Positions 16,318-24,762 of a DNA stretch of 52,257 nt are shown here, in pieces. Numbering within the stretch: the first letter of the stretch is position 1; each line of letters starts with the position of its first letter. Source of the stretch: a virus. The stretch lies in the IMG/VR virus record IMGVR_UViG_3300042879_003234, positions 1 to 52,257 of that record. The stretch is one strand, 5' to 3'. Made by a program: the position numbers and the translations under genes. The notes beneath the pieces were generated by a model that was not told the DNA's origin, searched no databases, and saw only the letters and a list, made by a program, of their open reading frames with translations.

Positions 16318-19300
16318 TATCCTACAGCGTACAATTTGTTAAATGGATCATATGTAGATTTAGTATTATTATTTAATCCCATTCCAGAAGATCCAGATGA
16401 AGATCCTCCTTCAGGTCCTTGAGATGATTCTGAATTATCTACAACGATAACCTCAGATGATCCTCCAAATTCATATGAAGCATACTTACTTAATGATGAT
16501 ATGATTGAAGGCATCTTAGTCTGTAAAGATTTTTTATCATGAACATCATAGTTCAAAATATCAAGTAATCCTGGAGCAACTCTTTCCGTTGCCTTATATG
16601 AGTCAGCATCAATTACATATTCAGCACCCTTTTCACCAATCATAGCTACGTGTGGTTTCGCTAAAGTTGGTCCACCTTTTTCATACAACCTCATCAATTC
16701 TTGTGGAGCAACTTTTCCTTTCTCATCATATCTACCATGAGCAACGAAAGAATTTGATCCTACAATATCAGCACTCACACCAAATCCATTTCTACGATAT
16801 TGCATTCCAGTAGTTCTAAGAGGAAATGGAACCTTTGCCTCAAAATCAACTTGCATATCAATTCCACCCTGAGATCCTTTAGCAGTGTGAACTTGCTGCT
16901 CTCTCGCAATCATTTTTGCAGCTTCTCCAGAAGAAGGTTTGCTTCCTTTCGGAACCGAAACTTTACTTCTTCCAAAGTAAACACTTCTCTTTCCTGCAAA
17001 TTGATTAAAAGCTTTTAGTGCAGTTGATCTAGCATCAGAGTTGTATTGTGATTGTAATATTGTTCCCTTTGTTTGACTTCCAGGACCAATATGAAAGTGA
17101 ACTCCTTCAGATGCTCCAGAATTTCCCTGAATAAATTTACCATCCCCACCGACTTGTCCACCTTCTTTAGTATCAGACATACCAGGACCAGTTGGAGAAC
17201 CTATTTGTCCTTTTTTGTATTTTTCAAGCCTATTATTAGCATATCCAACAAGAGTCTTCATACTTTTTTCTGGTTGACCATAACCAGCACCAGGAAGGGA
17301 AGCCCAAGTTTTTCTCGCACCATGGAAAGCAGTAGCAAAATCTCCTTTATCAATAGCTTGAAGAACATGAGGTGCAAGTAACTTTAAGGCACCCTTATCT
17401 TGGTTAGCAGGACTGAAATCTGGAAGTCCTAAACCATCCCAAGTTGTACTTAAAAACTGATAACGACCCGCAGCATCTGAAGCATATCTACCACTACGTT
17501 GTATTTGTCTGGGGTGATTTCTGTACCCACTAAACTGTTTTCCAGTGAACATAGTATTGTATCCTGTATTAGGATAGTTTGCAGTCCCCTCGGCATAAGC
17601 AAGTGTATCTAAAAATGCTCTCCTATATGGATTTAAAGACGTATCTGCAGTTCCTCCTCCAGTTGTCTCCCCACTAAACTCTTCACCATTTACTCCAGGT
17701 GCTGATTGAGTTTCTTCTTCTTTTTTCTTAAGAAGCATATTTTTCATCAAATCACGAGTCACACTATCCACTTTTGGATAAATTGAATCCTTAGCGGACT
17801 GTTCTATCCACTTAGTAAGATCAACATCTCCATTTGTGATACTAGGATCTACTAATCCACCTTCAGCAAAGGCAGTTATGATACCACCTTTCAATTTATT
17901 TTTAGCAAATCCTTGTTGAATAAGTGCGTTAATACCTAAAGCAACATTTTCAAAATCACTGTTAGATGGTTTCTGTCCCAATAGTAAATTAGATGCCAGA
18001 GTTAATACTGGTCCAAAGAAATCTATTTTTGAATATGTAACAGATGATCTCCTCATGAAACCAAAAGGATCTGGTTGTTCTTGAGGTTTTTCTGTAGTTT
18101 TCTTACCAAAAAGACCAGCAAAAGGGTTTGGGAATAGTCCAAAAAGTTTTTGTTCTCCACCGATATCTTTTCCTGGAACAACCTGTGGAGCGGATGGTAA
18201 CTTAGCAGTGATTCTTCGTTTACCTTTTCCTAGTCGTAATTTTCTACCAGATGGTTTTGATCTTCTAGATTTACGATTTTTATTTCCAGCTTTGCCCCCT
18301 TCAGCATATCCTTTTTTATTCCCAGTTTCTTTTGATGACTTATTATTAAAAAATACATCATAAAGTTTTCCGCCAATATCTCCCCCAACAAAACCTCCAA
18401 CAGCAGCACCTATTGGTCCACCGATAGCAGCTCCAACAGCACCAACTAATAATGAACCAATACCTCTAAATGCTGCTTTACCTATAGGATCACCAAGAGC
18501 CCAAGATAAACCAAATTCAAGGAGTCCCCCGATGATAGGAAGTCTTCCAAGAATCGGTTTTAAACTTCTAAGTGCTGCTCTTTGTGCAACCTTTCCACCA
18601 ACACCTTGAGTTACTTTTGGTCCAGTACCAGGAAATTTAAATCCTTTACCACCACTCGTAGTTACTGTTGGTTTCTTTCTAAATGGATTTCTTACATCAG
18701 GTTTTCCTACTCGACGACCACCTGAAGTTGTTACTCCCCTAAAACCTTTTGCAGATGCTGCTCCTCCTGCTCCCTTACCACCACCAAGACCCATTCCTCC
18801 ACGATTTCTAACAGCAATCAAACCAGCAATGATTGCTAAGTTAATGAATGTGTTTAATGTACTTGAAAATTTATCAAATAATTTTGCTCCCGTATCACCA
18901 AACATATTTTTGATGAATCCACGAGTAGCATCATATGCTTTATATCCCCAATCTATGAATGTAACAAGTCCATCTAGAAGTTTTCCTCCAATATCAATAA
19001 TAAAATCCGCAGCTTTTACCATCACAGATACGAATTTCATCGCAGTTGGTAAGTGTTCAATAAGTCTGTAAGCAAGAAATCCTAGAACAGTATTGAAAAT
19101 AAAGTTTTTAATCCAATCAAATAATCCCATTTTTGGTGTAGGGATTTTTGGTTTCTTTAAGTCATCTTTGGTAGGTTTCTTTTCTAAATCTTTTTCCTTT
19201 TTTTCAAATTCTTCTTTTTCAGATCTTCTTCTTTTCCTTTCAGAGTCTTTTTTTTGAGTAGCAAAACTACTCTGCAACATTTTTTCAATATCAATAACTT

Positions 19301-19499
19301 TTAATTTAATTTCGTAAACGTCTTCTTGAACTCTATCTGAAAAATCTTGTTTTTTCTTTGATAAAATATCAGTTGTTTTAACAGTTTTTTTCGATGCAAA
19401 GAATTTTGTTTGTGGAGAAATTGCACCAGAATTTGATTTGACTAAAGATCCTCCTTTATTCCCTGCAGGTAAAAATTTTCTAGTGTTTAAGTTAGCCAT
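16317..19499 (-). CDS. Tape-measure-like protein with GH104 lytic transglycosylase (1060 aa)
   Basis: The N-terminus is charged and helical, with a Lys/Glu/Arg block at about 83-118. Hydrophobic segments follow at about 126-146, 219-230 and 319-375. Residues about 624-763 closely resemble phage lambda endolysin R: RRAFLDTLAYAEGT with candidate catalytic Glu637, then AGRYQFLSTTWD, DFSPANQD and WASLPGAGYGQ. A later region (about 795-930) has HFHIGPG and GGIDMQVDF, like pieces of an M23 peptidase in swapped order. VAMIGEKGAEYVI near 952 is a motif seen in tape-measure proteins. I infer a tail protein that digests peptidoglycan during DNA entry. Confidence 0.8.
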   Translation of the reverse strand: MANLNTRKFLPAGNKGGSLVKSNSGAISPQTKFFASKKTVKTTDILSKKKQDFSDRVQEDVYEIKLKVIDIEKMLQSSFATQKKDSERKRRRSEKEEFEKKEKDLEKKPTKDDLKKPKIPTPKMGLFDWIKNFIFNTVLGFLAYRLIEHLPTAMKFVSVMVKAADFIIDIGGKLLDGLVTFIDWGYKAYDATRGFIKNMFGDTGAKLFDKFSSTLNTFINLAIIAGLIAVRNRGGMGLGGGKGAGGAASAKGFRGVTTSGGRRVGKPDVRNPFRKKPTVTTSGGKGFKFPGTGPKVTQGVGGKVAQRAALRSLKPILGRLPIIGGLLEFGLSWALGDPIGKAAFRGIGSLLVGAVGAAIGGPIGAAVGGFVGGDIGGKLYDVFFNNKSSKETGNKKGYAEGGKAGNKNRKSRRSKPSGRKLRLGKGKRRITAKLPSAPQVVPGKDIGGEQKLFGLFPNPFAGLFGKKTTEKPQEQPDPFGFMRRSSVTYSKIDFFGPVLTLASNLLLGQKPSNSDFENVALGINALIQQGFAKNKLKGGIITAFAEGGLVDPSITNGDVDLTKWIEQSAKDSIYPKVDSVTRDLMKNMLLKKKEEETQSAPGVNGEEFSGETTGGGTADTSLNPYRRAFLDTLAYAEGTANYPNTGYNTMFTGKQFSGYRNHPRQIQRSGRYASDAAGRYQFLSTTWDGLGLPDFSPANQDKGALKLLAPHVLQAIDKGDFATAFHGARKTWASLPGAGYGQPEKSMKTLVGYANNRLEKYKKGQIGSPTGPGMSDTKEGGQVGGDGKFIQGNSGASEGVHFHIGPGSQTKGTILQSQYNSDARSTALKAFNQFAGKRSVYFGRSKVSVPKGSKPSSGEAAKMIAREQQVHTAKGSQGGIDMQVDFEAKVPFPLRTTGMQYRRNGFGVSADIVGSNSFVAHGRYDEKGKVAPQELMRLYEKGGPTLAKPHVAMIGEKGAEYVIDADSYKATERVAPGLLDILNYDVHDKKSLQTKMPSIISSLSKYASYEFGGSSEVIVVDNSESSQGPEGGSSSGSSGMGLNNNTKSTYDPFNKLYAVG

Positions 19500-19503
19500 T
19501 TAT

Positions 19504-22353
19504 CTACTTGATTCCGTGAGTTGCTCTTGAGTTGCTTGTTCTTCTAGAACTTTGCGCTTGTATTGCTGGTGGTCTGGTGGCACTTCCACCATTTCTTGAT
19601 GATCTTCCACCGTTCATTCCACCACCAGCAGTTGGTCTAACGACTGTTACTTTTGGTTTTGGTGGAGATGGTGGTTTTGTTGTTGATGATGGTTTTGGTG
19701 TTGCTTTTTTTGCAATTTGCGCCTGTCTCGCTTGCTCTTGGGCGACTTTAGAGCCCCCACCAAACCATCCCATTTTATCCCACCAAGCACGTTTTTCTCT
19801 TAACTTTTCTTCATTTGCTCTTCGTTTTGCTAATCGCGCAGCTTCTTGCCTTGCTTTTGCTTGATCTGCAGATATTTGCTGTGCTGATTTTGGCTTTCCT
19901 GTTTTAGGATCAATTGTATTTCTATTAACAGATCCTATCTGAATTCTACTACCAAGAGCTCTTTGATTCAACCAACCAATATCTTGAGCAAATCTACCAA
20001 GCATCGATGCTCCATAATAAGTCGCATCGGACATAGAACCCTTTAATAATGCGTCTTTAGCCTTTGATGCGTATTCTGATACAGTCTTATTAAAGTTATA
20101 TCTATCATCAGAAAACAAAGTGTTTCCAGATCCTTCTGTTGCTGCAGAAAATCTTCCAAGAGTTGAGTTAAAAGATGATCCTCTCTTCCCTAATGTATCA
20201 GTATAAGCACCTCCCCCACGTTGCCCTTTATTAATATCTTCTTGATTCCAATTCATTTTCACTTGACCAGTTTTTGGATCTATCATTAAACCATGTTTGT
20301 TCATTGTGAGATCAATAGTTTTTTGTCTCATCGCATCGACTTCTTTATTGGATAAAATTTTAAAAGGTTTTCCAACAGGACCCAATAATGCTTTAAGGAA
20401 TGTAAGGTTTCTCATATTTGTAGCATTTCCAGTTGGAATAGGGATTAATCCCTTATCCGCCATTTCCTTAAATGGACCATCTGGTAATTTTTTAATGAAT
20501 TTATCACCAAAAGAAATCATTCTGTCCTGTATTTTATTTGTTCTTTCGGAAAACGATTGATATTCTTTTGATGAAGTTGCTCTTTGAATTGAACTTAAAG
20601 CATTAGATGTAGGTTTTTTGGGATCAAGATTAGTAAGGGTTCTAGAAGCATTTTGTGCATAATTCATTCCTTGAGAATAAAGTTGAGATCCAGCTTTATA
20701 TGCTTGATTTCCCAACATCATTACATCTCTTTGCAAGGATCCATTATTTAAATAACGTTGAGCAGATGCTGCTTGATTCATAGCACCACTATAGATGCTA
20801 TTTCCAAGATTTAAAGCAGTATTTTGCAATCCTTTTCCAGCTGTGGAAATAGATCCTGCTAATGATATACCATTTTTAATTGCTAAATTTTTTGCCCAAT
20901 TGTAATGTGGAGATAATTGTTTTACTATTTCATCGACAATTGATTTGAGATTATTACCACCAGATCTCAAACCCTCTCCATCAAATCCAACATATCCTCC
21001 ACCTTGAGCGTATACTGTTCCACTAATTTCTCTTGGTTTATTATTTCCGCCGCCTGCGGCATTCATTGATTCAAGAGTATCTACACCATACTTACGAACT
21101 GCTCCAGCAGACATTACAAATTCACCATCTGTAAGCATCGCTGGGATCTTATCAGTTCCTTTTTGTCCAGCAACTAATCCAGACCATCCACCTCCACTAA
21201 ATCCATATGATTTAGTTTCACCAGTTTTTAATTTAGAAATTTGTTCATCTATCTCAGATCCTTTTCCTTGAAGTTTTTCAAACCAACTTAAGGCATCCTT
21301 CTGTTTTTGAAGTTCTTTTATCTTTTCAGCATTACTACCAGGGGCTTGAGATACCTTTCTTTCTTGCTCGTCAACTGTTTCTGGGAACAACATTGGAATT
21401 GTTGCACCAGCAGTAAATAATCCAGTCGCAATTCCAAGAGGACTCTTTATAAATCTAAGAAGTTGAGGAATAGCAAATTTTGTTAACCTTAATAATCCAG
21501 AACCTACAATACCTAGAATACTACTGGTAAATTTTCCAAAACTTGTACCAAATAAAATGTAAGCCCCTAGTAAAGCAGGCCACCAATCTCCAAAAAATCT
21601 AATTAATGACCTAATTTTTCTAGCATTTTCTGGATTTGCAAACCAATCAACCAATTTAAAAACTATTCTACCCAGTAAAGTTTGTACAAAGAAGTTTAAT
21701 ATTTTTTCCCATATTGATTTAACAGGTGCTAAAATACCATCGATGACTTTTTTCATTACCTTCAATGGTTTTTCTAAAGCAGATTCTCTTGCTCCTCTAC
21801 GTCTAGATTCAGAGTCTTTCCTTTCATTCTCACGAGATTTAAGTTGAAATTTTAATTGCTCCCCAAGAATATTGGCGATAGATTCGACAGACTTTCTAAT
21901 CGCAGAAATATTATTTTCAAACTCATCACCCAAAGTTTTACTTTTATCTGTTACCTCAGCAGCAGTTACTGAAGTTCCTCCAGCTGGTAAAAGTTTTTGT
22001 GGAGAGATTACATTTGTTGATTGATTTAATATGTAATTATTATTTGTAATTTTTGCAGTAACGTTTTTTATCTTAGAAGCACTTACCTTTTTTTCCTTAA
22101 CTTTAAATCTTCCAGTTTTTCCTCTACCTTTTACCCGTTTTAACTCATCCTTTAAAAGATTTACTTCTTCATTAGCGAGTTTATTCTTTCCAGTTACAAC
22201 ACTCTTTACAAGTATTTCTTTTAACAGGGTAATATAAGTTTCATAATCCAAGTCAAAAACATCCTCCAATCCAAGAAGTCTCAGAATTCTTGCATCGATT
22301 TGTTCTGAAACGTTCTTGGAACTAGAGGTTGATCTTGGATTACCAACTACCAT
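19504..22353 (-). CDS. Tape-measure-like tail protein (949 aa)
   Basis: The first 190 residues are largely helical and charged (KDSESRRRGARE). Hydrophobic, probably membrane-inserting segments lie at about 217-237 and 257-318. At about 399-423 is GTDKIPAMLTDGEFVMSAGA, a motif common in phage tape-measure proteins. The C-terminal third is Ala/Gln/Ser-rich, low complexity and basic. The charged-then-hydrophobic arrangement matches the 1060-aa neighbour, suggesting a pair. No T4 gp29 homologue is obvious in the window, and this gene directly follows the frameshifting chaperone-like gene, the usual place of a tape measure. The role is inferred from motifs and order. Confidence 0.7.
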   Translation of the reverse strand: MVVGNPRSTSSSKNVSEQIDARILRLLGLEDVFDLDYETYITLLKEILVKSVVTGKNKLANEEVNLLKDELKRVKGRGKTGRFKVKEKKVSASKIKNVTAKITNNNYILNQSTNVISPQKLLPAGGTSVTAAEVTDKSKTLGDEFENNISAIRKSVESIANILGEQLKFQLKSRENERKDSESRRRGARESALEKPLKVMKKVIDGILAPVKSIWEKILNFFVQTLLGRIVFKLVDWFANPENARKIRSLIRFFGDWWPALLGAYILFGTSFGKFTSSILGIVGSGLLRLTKFAIPQLLRFIKSPLGIATGLFTAGATIPMLFPETVDEQERKVSQAPGSNAEKIKELQKQKDALSWFEKLQGKGSEIDEQISKLKTGETKSYGFSGGGWSGLVAGQKGTDKIPAMLTDGEFVMSAGAVRKYGVDTLESMNAAGGGNNKPREISGTVYAQGGGYVGFDGEGLRSGGNNLKSIVDEIVKQLSPHYNWAKNLAIKNGISLAGSISTAGKGLQNTALNLGNSIYSGAMNQAASAQRYLNNGSLQRDVMMLGNQAYKAGSQLYSQGMNYAQNASRTLTNLDPKKPTSNALSSIQRATSSKEYQSFSERTNKIQDRMISFGDKFIKKLPDGPFKEMADKGLIPIPTGNATNMRNLTFLKALLGPVGKPFKILSNKEVDAMRQKTIDLTMNKHGLMIDPKTGQVKMNWNQEDINKGQRGGGAYTDTLGKRGSSFNSTLGRFSAATEGSGNTLFSDDRYNFNKTVSEYASKAKDALLKGSMSDATYYGASMLGRFAQDIGWLNQRALGSRIQIGSVNRNTIDPKTGKPKSAQQISADQAKARQEAARLAKRRANEEKLREKRAWWDKMGWFGGGSKVAQEQARQAQIAKKATPKPSSTTKPPSPPKPKVTVVRPTAGGGMNGGRSSRNGGSATRPPAIQAQSSRRTSNSRATHGIK

Positions 22354-22540
22354 GTTGCATTGCCTGTTGCTTTGAGTTTTCTTCTTCTAAATGTTGCTTT
22401 AGTAATTCTACATAGATGTCTCGTTCCCAAGGCATCATGTTTTCAACTTCCCATAAAGAATATTTATGGTACTGAACTAAAGAAAAAACCAATTTATAAT
22501 AGCTCTCAAGATCTATGTGAGCTAAGGCTATGCGAAAAAA
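22340..22540 (-). CDS. -1 frame extension of gp26-type gene (chaperone-like tail, 64 aa)
   Basis: If ribosomes slip -1 on TTTTTTC (22540-22534), the gp26-type protein loses only its last Ala and gains 64 residues: RIALAHIDLESYYKLVF, then SLWEVENMMPWERDIYVELL and a charged helix. The W---NM-PWER-IY---L pattern is what I expect of the T part of GT-type tail assembly chaperones. The frame is open exactly from the slip site and its stop (22340) overlaps the next gene start. The fused product would be 302 aa. Independent translation from the ATG at about 22438, with GGGAAG upstream, is the alternative. Confidence 0.7.
   Translation of the reverse strand, partial: FFRIALAHIDLESYYKLVFSLVQYHKYSLWEVENMMPWERDIYVELLKQHLEEENSKQQAMQHGSW
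22506..22540 (-). promoter_or_regulatory. Programmed -1 frameshift site with downstream hairpin
   Basis: The heptamer T-TTT-TTC is in the right phase of the zero frame and is followed by GCA TAG. About nine nt after the heptamer, TAGCTC and GAGCTA can pair around a 13-nt loop, a plausible stimulatory stem. P2 E/E+E' uses the similar T-TTT-TTG. Confidence 0.7.
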
Positions 22541-23247
22541 CTGGATAGACCCTCCAATACTACTTCACTTTCAACATTGGTTACGGGATTTGTTACCTTT
22601 AGTGTGTGTGAAAGTTTAGGCATAGTTTCAAAAAACTTCTCAATTTGTTTAAATTGAGAAGAATTCATCTGATCTAAAAATTCAGTAACCTCTTTCTTTG
22701 TACAATCGGCAGCTGCCCACACTTCATCTTCGGTGTAAATTTTATCTACACAAGATGAAATGAGATCAAATGATTGTTCAATATTAGAGTCTCTTGATAG
22801 ATCGAAATTACTCTTGATAAACTGTTCTAAAGATGGATACTTCATATCCATCGAGATATTTTTATCAACTGTAATGGTTTTAGTATGTTCTTCGTTCTTG
22901 ACCACATTAATATCATCGATATTAATTTTTACAGTAACAGTAGTATCACCGTCATCTGGACAAATAATACTAACTTCTACTTCTTCTCCAACTGATTTTC
23001 CTCTAATGTTAAGGAACAAATATTCAATATCAAAAGTTGGAAGAGTTTCTACTTTAATATTTTTAGTGAGAATACAACTTTTAATTACTGTTTTAATTGC
23101 AGTAGTAATCTGTTTAGTATCTTCACTTTCTAAAGCTAATACAAGAAGTTTTTCTTCTCTTACTAGAAAAGGTCTATATTGTACGGTCTCTCCAGTTGAA
23201 GGCAATTCCAATTCATACGTTGGTGTAGAAATTTTAGGTAAAGGCAT
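22528..23247 (-). CDS. 26: Baseplate hub / tail assembly protein, gp26/gp51 type (239 aa)
   Basis: The N-terminus MPLPKISTPTYELELPSTGE followed by YRPFLVREEKLLVLALESED is the signature of the T4 gp26/gp51 family found in all T4-like cyanophages. The middle is beta-rich, then helical (DLISSCVDKIYTEDEVW). The protein ends SSFFA-stop, with the slippery heptamer TTTTTTC two codons before the stop. The late-like box CATAAATA lies 27 nt upstream. Known role in T4: baseplate hub and its assembly. Position before the tape-measure-like genes and the frameshift suggest it works like the G chaperone of lambda. Confidence 0.85.
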   Translation of the reverse strand: MPLPKISTPTYELELPSTGETVQYRPFLVREEKLLVLALESEDTKQITTAIKTVIKSCILTKNIKVETLPTFDIEYLFLNIRGKSVGEEVEVSIICPDDGDTTVTVKINIDDINVVKNEEHTKTITVDKNISMDMKYPSLEQFIKSNFDLSRDSNIEQSFDLISSCVDKIYTEDEVWAAADCTKKEVTEFLDQMNSSQFKQIEKFFETMPKLSHTLKVTNPVTNVESEVVLEGLSSFFA

Positions 23248-23273
23248 GATCTCCTATAGAAATTCAGATACTT

Positions 23274-23281
23274 TATTTATG
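23274..23281 (-). promoter_or_regulatory. Possible late promoter (CATAAATA) for gp26-type gene
   Basis: Minus strand CATAAATA, 7 of 8 to the T4 late box, ending 27 nt before the ATG at 23247. Consistent with late transcription of the gp26-tape measure-hub operon. Confidence 0.55.
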
Positions 23282-23339
23282 GGTGTTGTGGACAGATCCT
23301 AAACTGACCATGAGAGTTTTAAAGAGACCTCAAATACGC

Positions 23340-23345
23340 TATAAT
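23340..23345 (+). promoter_or_regulatory. -10 element TATAAT for the small membrane-protein pair
   Basis: Perfect TATAAT on the plus strand, 28 nt upstream of the ATG at 23373. The -35 position (TTTTAA at 23317-23322) is poor, so it may need an activator or sigma factor. Its place inside an upstream in-frame extension argues for the later start. Confidence 0.5.
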
Positions 23346-23372
23346 AAGATCATACAAAACAAAACAAGTTTC

Positions 23373-23612
23373 ATGAAAAACTTCTTTTTCGCTATTGTCT
23401 TTCTTTACGGTCTCGGTCTTTCATACTTTTTTGGAACTTGGGTAGTAAAAGATATGATTGCACTTGAACAAGCAGTTGCAGTAGGATCTGAAAGAGCAGA
23501 AATGAGACATCGAATCAACGTATTTGCAGATGGAACTTGGTTTCTTCTTTCAAATATTATGGTTATTTCTTCTGTTTATGGAATGAAGAAAATCAAAGGA
23601 AGTGAAAAATGA
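23373..23612 (+). CDS. Small membrane protein (79 aa)
   Basis: MKNFFFAIVFLYGLGLSYFFG forms a first membrane helix (about 3-22) and WFLLSNIMVISSVYGM a second (about 56-71), with a charged helix in between and a basic tail. The frame runs upstream to an ATG at 23310, but the TATAAT at 23340 lies inside that part, so I take 23373. The stop overlaps the next ATG (ATGA). A holin, antiholin or host-membrane modifier is possible, but nothing in the sequence proves it. It stands on the opposite strand to the late genes on both sides. Confidence 0.65.
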   Translation: MKNFFFAIVFLYGLGLSYFFGTWVVKDMIALEQAVAVGSERAEMRHRINVFADGTWFLLSNIMVISSVYGMKKIKGSEK

Positions 23613-23746
23613 ATAAATTTGTTTCTTACGCAATCGGAAGTGTACTTCTAATTCTATTGGGATACTCTTCTTTAGTTGTAACTTTACACGCAGTATCAAG
23701 TGTTATATTACCATCTTCAGATGCTCCAAAAGACTGGAGAGAGTGA
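23609..23746 (+). CDS. Single-span membrane peptide (45 aa)
   Basis: MNKFVSYAIGSVLLILLGYS leads into one membrane helix, followed by SSVILPSSDAPKDWRE. It overlaps the preceding membrane-protein gene by 4 nt (ATGA), so the two are translated together and probably act together. The stop TGA is directly followed by a strong terminator hairpin, which also supports it being the true end of the unit. Function unknown. Confidence 0.65.
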   Translation: MNKFVSYAIGSVLLILLGYSSLVVTLHAVSSVILPSSDAPKDWRE

Positions 23747-23767
23747 GTCCCAATAAGGGACTTTTTT
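23746..23767 (+). terminator. Rho-independent terminator of the plus-strand pair
   Basis: AGTCCC, loop AATAA, GGGACT, then six T. The stem starts in the stop codon of the 45-aa gene. The convergent 315-aa gene ends 9 nt beyond. Confidence 0.85.
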
Positions 23768-23775
23768 ATTGCATA

Positions 23776-24723
23776 TTAAAATTTAACTTTTGGATTCATT
23801 GTTTGAGCTTTTTGCAGTAACAAGGTTCTTTGAGGAGAACCTACTGGATATGCTGCATTAGCATTATTTAAAATTTGTTTTTGATCTGCAAGATAGTTAC
23901 CAGGAGTTGATATCTTTTGACTGGTAATCATATTTTGATTTGATAAAGCCCATATTGCAAGATTTTCATTGATACCTGTACCTTGAGCGAATGGCGCTGA
24001 AGGTCCTTGTAGTCCTGTTGTATCTACCCCAAAGATTCCAGGGGATCCAGGAACACCAAGAGTAGATTGTTCTGCCTGTGTTCCAGAAAAAGCAGAACTA
24101 TTTGCAATAACATATCTACTATATGTAAAAGACACTGTTACTTTTAAAAGAGAAGAAGAATCATATGTTACAGGCATCGAATTGATACTTGTTGGGAATG
24201 CTTTAATAAACTTATATACTAGTGGAGAATTTTTGTATCCTCTTCCCCTTACAGATGATCCATAGTCTTTTTCAAACTTACTGATAAAAATATCTGTTTG
24301 ATAAGTGGATGGATAGTTTACCCTATAAGTATAATTTGGTTTAGTATCATATCCTGCGGCATACTGTTCATTTACAACATACCTCATCCAGGTTTCAAAA
24401 AATTTAATTTGATAATATTGTGTATCAACATAAAAAGTAAAGTCTGCTTTATCATCGTATAATCTACGATAACCATGCCTCTCAGTTATTCCAGTGTAAT
24501 CATTATTAATTTCATGAGTAGCGATGGATGATCCAGGAAGAGATGCTTCAGAGCACGTAATTACTAGTCTGTCTGGATCATATGGGATCTTATTAGCAGC
24601 CAGAGGAAGTCCAGAAGGAACTGCAAACCAACATTCAAAATTAGATGTAGTTGCTGGTTGCAATAACTTTGCTTTTATATCAGATAATTTTCTTGGTTTT
24701 GGTGCTGGTGCCCGAGTAGACAT
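23776..24723 (-). CDS. Tail-tube-like baseplate protein, gp54/gp19 type (315 aa)
   Basis: After a basic N-terminus (APAPKPRKLSDIKAKL), the core has FECWFAVP, a strand pair ending VITCSEASLPGSS, the block DKADFTFYVDTQYYQIKFFE plus TWM, and SLLKVTVSFTYSRYV. This is the fold pattern of T4 tail-tube proteins (gp19) and their relatives gp54 and gp48, which seed the tube on the baseplate. The gp48 gene lies just across the divergent gap, so gp54 is the likely counterpart. The C-terminal 90 residues are Gly/Pro/Gln-rich. The exact T4 name is uncertain; the tube-like fold is fairly sure. Confidence 0.68.
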   Translation of the reverse strand: MSTRAPAPKPRKLSDIKAKLLQPATTSNFECWFAVPSGLPLAANKIPYDPDRLVITCSEASLPGSSIATHEINNDYTGITERHGYRRLYDDKADFTFYVDTQYYQIKFFETWMRYVVNEQYAAGYDTKPNYTYRVNYPSTYQTDIFISKFEKDYGSSVRGRGYKNSPLVYKFIKAFPTSINSMPVTYDSSSLLKVTVSFTYSRYVIANSSAFSGTQAEQSTLGVPGSPGIFGVDTTGLQGPSAPFAQGTGINENLAIWALSNQNMITSQKISTPGNYLADQKQILNNANAAYPVGSPQRTLLLQKAQTMNPKVKF

Positions 24724-24730
24724 CTAAATA
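24723..24730 (+). promoter_or_regulatory. Possible late promoter (TCTAAATA) for gp4
   Basis: Plus strand TCTAAATA, 32 nt before the gp4 ATG, in the divergent gap with the tail-tube-like gene. It matches the CTAAATA form seen before gp48 and the 690-aa fibre. Confidence 0.5.
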
Positions 24731-24762
24731 AATTTAGTTTTATATATTATGTAGTAGAGATA

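Noticed and set aside
19532-19864. Plus-strand frame of 110 codons rich in hydrophobic residues
   Set aside because: Antisense of the Pro/Thr/Ala-rich tail of the 949-aa protein; composition is explained by that.
22461-22468. CATAAATA box before the 949-aa gene
   Set aside because: It lies inside the -1 frame extension as YHKY codons and is over 100 nt from the start, unlike the other late boxes.
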